Origin: JAEMQF01 sp049297615
GTDB taxonomy: Bacteria > Pseudomonadota > Gammaproteobacteria > Burkholderiales > Burkholderiaceae_C
DNA: 14,257 nt
Assembly: GCA_049297615.1 (NCBI GenBank)
Contig: JBAQUQ010000370.1
Location: 1-14,257, forward strand
Reading direction: 5' to 3'
The notes under the pieces are model-generated. The model made no database searches. It saw only the letters and a program-made list of their open reading frames with translations, and was not told the origin of the DNA. Each line of letters starts with the position of its first letter. The stretch's first letter is position 1. Shown here piece by piece: positions 14,155 through 14,257 of the stretch. Both the position numbers and the translations under genes were made by a program.

Positions 14155-14257
14155 TAGATAGTATTATGATGGCTACATTGCTTGGCGCAAGGTGGTGTCA
14201 TGGCACGAGTGGCAGTTGCGTTGTCGTGTACGGCGGAAGTTGTGGCTGAGCTTGAGC
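14133..14257 (+). mobile_element. Left end of an insertion sequence, IS630-like (continues beyond window)
   Basis: Composition drops from GC-rich to AT-rich at 14133, right at a TA dinucleotide (14133-14134), the target that IS630-family elements duplicate. About 65 bp of AT-rich leader follow, with a TATTAT -10-like sequence at 14162-14167, and then a transposase start. The other end and its terminal repeat are outside the window, so the exact boundary is inferred. Confidence 0.6.
14200..14257 (+). CDS. IS630-like transposase, N-terminal fragment (runs off the window)
   Basis: ATG at 14200 with an AAGG-type Shine-Dalgarno (14189-14192). Nineteen residues are visible, MARVAVALSCTAEVVAELE, resembling the MARxxxxLSxxExAELxxL beginning of IS630-family transposases. 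DDE catalytic residues lie beyond the window, so the assignment rests on this short match and the TA insertion context. Confidence 0.55.
   Translation, partial: MARVAVALSCTAEVVAELE

Overview
The window is high-GC DNA with dense coding and the GC-rich intergenic palindromes common in Burkholderiales. The organism is most likely a betaproteobacterium of the Comamonadaceae/Rubrivivax-like type. This rests on composition, on the double-length UvrA and on the repeat families; there is no rRNA or marker gene here to settle it.

Layout, left to right. (1) 2-868 (+): 3' part of a D-2-hydroxyacid dehydrogenase gene, convergent with (2) 900-2027 (-), a zinc-dependent alcohol dehydrogenase. (3) 2055-2632 (-): a ParE-type toxin and ribbon-helix-helix antitoxin operon with overlapping genes, ending 27 bp upstream of the alcohol dehydrogenase. 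(4) 2739-3170 (-): a small exported-protein gene broken by one in-frame TGA. (5) 3203-3459 (-): a remnant of the 3' end of uvrA carrying an 82-codon in-frame deletion. (6) 3510-4249 (+): a second toxin-antitoxin pair (AbrB/MazE-like antitoxin and PIN-domain toxin) with an inverted-repeat operator. It sits between the uvrA remnant and the intact uvrA 3' end. (7) 4345-10410 (-): a 2021-residue double UvrA with two complete UvrA protomers, four ABC ATPase modules and a linker. (8) 10576-12657 (-): a 693-residue protein built of about six carboxypeptidase-regulatory-like beta-sandwich repeats, followed by a clear intrinsic terminator. (9) 12880-14154 (-): an esterase-like/phytase-family protein whose 5' end appears to have been removed by (10) an insertion sequence starting near 14133, with the beginning of an IS630-like transposase at 14200.

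The most unusual thing here is how heavily the uvrA locus has been remodelled. Palindromic repeat DNA lies in frame inside the coding sequence: a GC-rich repeat in the first UvrB-binding region, a hairpin-rich stretch after the first CxxC of the insertion domain, a second class of dispersed repeat forming the linker between the two UvrA halves, and another GC-rich repeat between signature and Walker B of the fourth ATPase. The 3' end has been duplicated and decayed, and a toxin-antitoxin module sits between the two copies. Two toxin-antitoxin systems, two damaged exported-protein genes, a decayed uvrA tail and an IS end mark this as a rearranged, accessory-like stretch. I did not find a wholly new multigene system. 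The repeat-laden double UvrA and the antitoxin-toxin cassette between the uvrA tails are the best candidates for follow-up.
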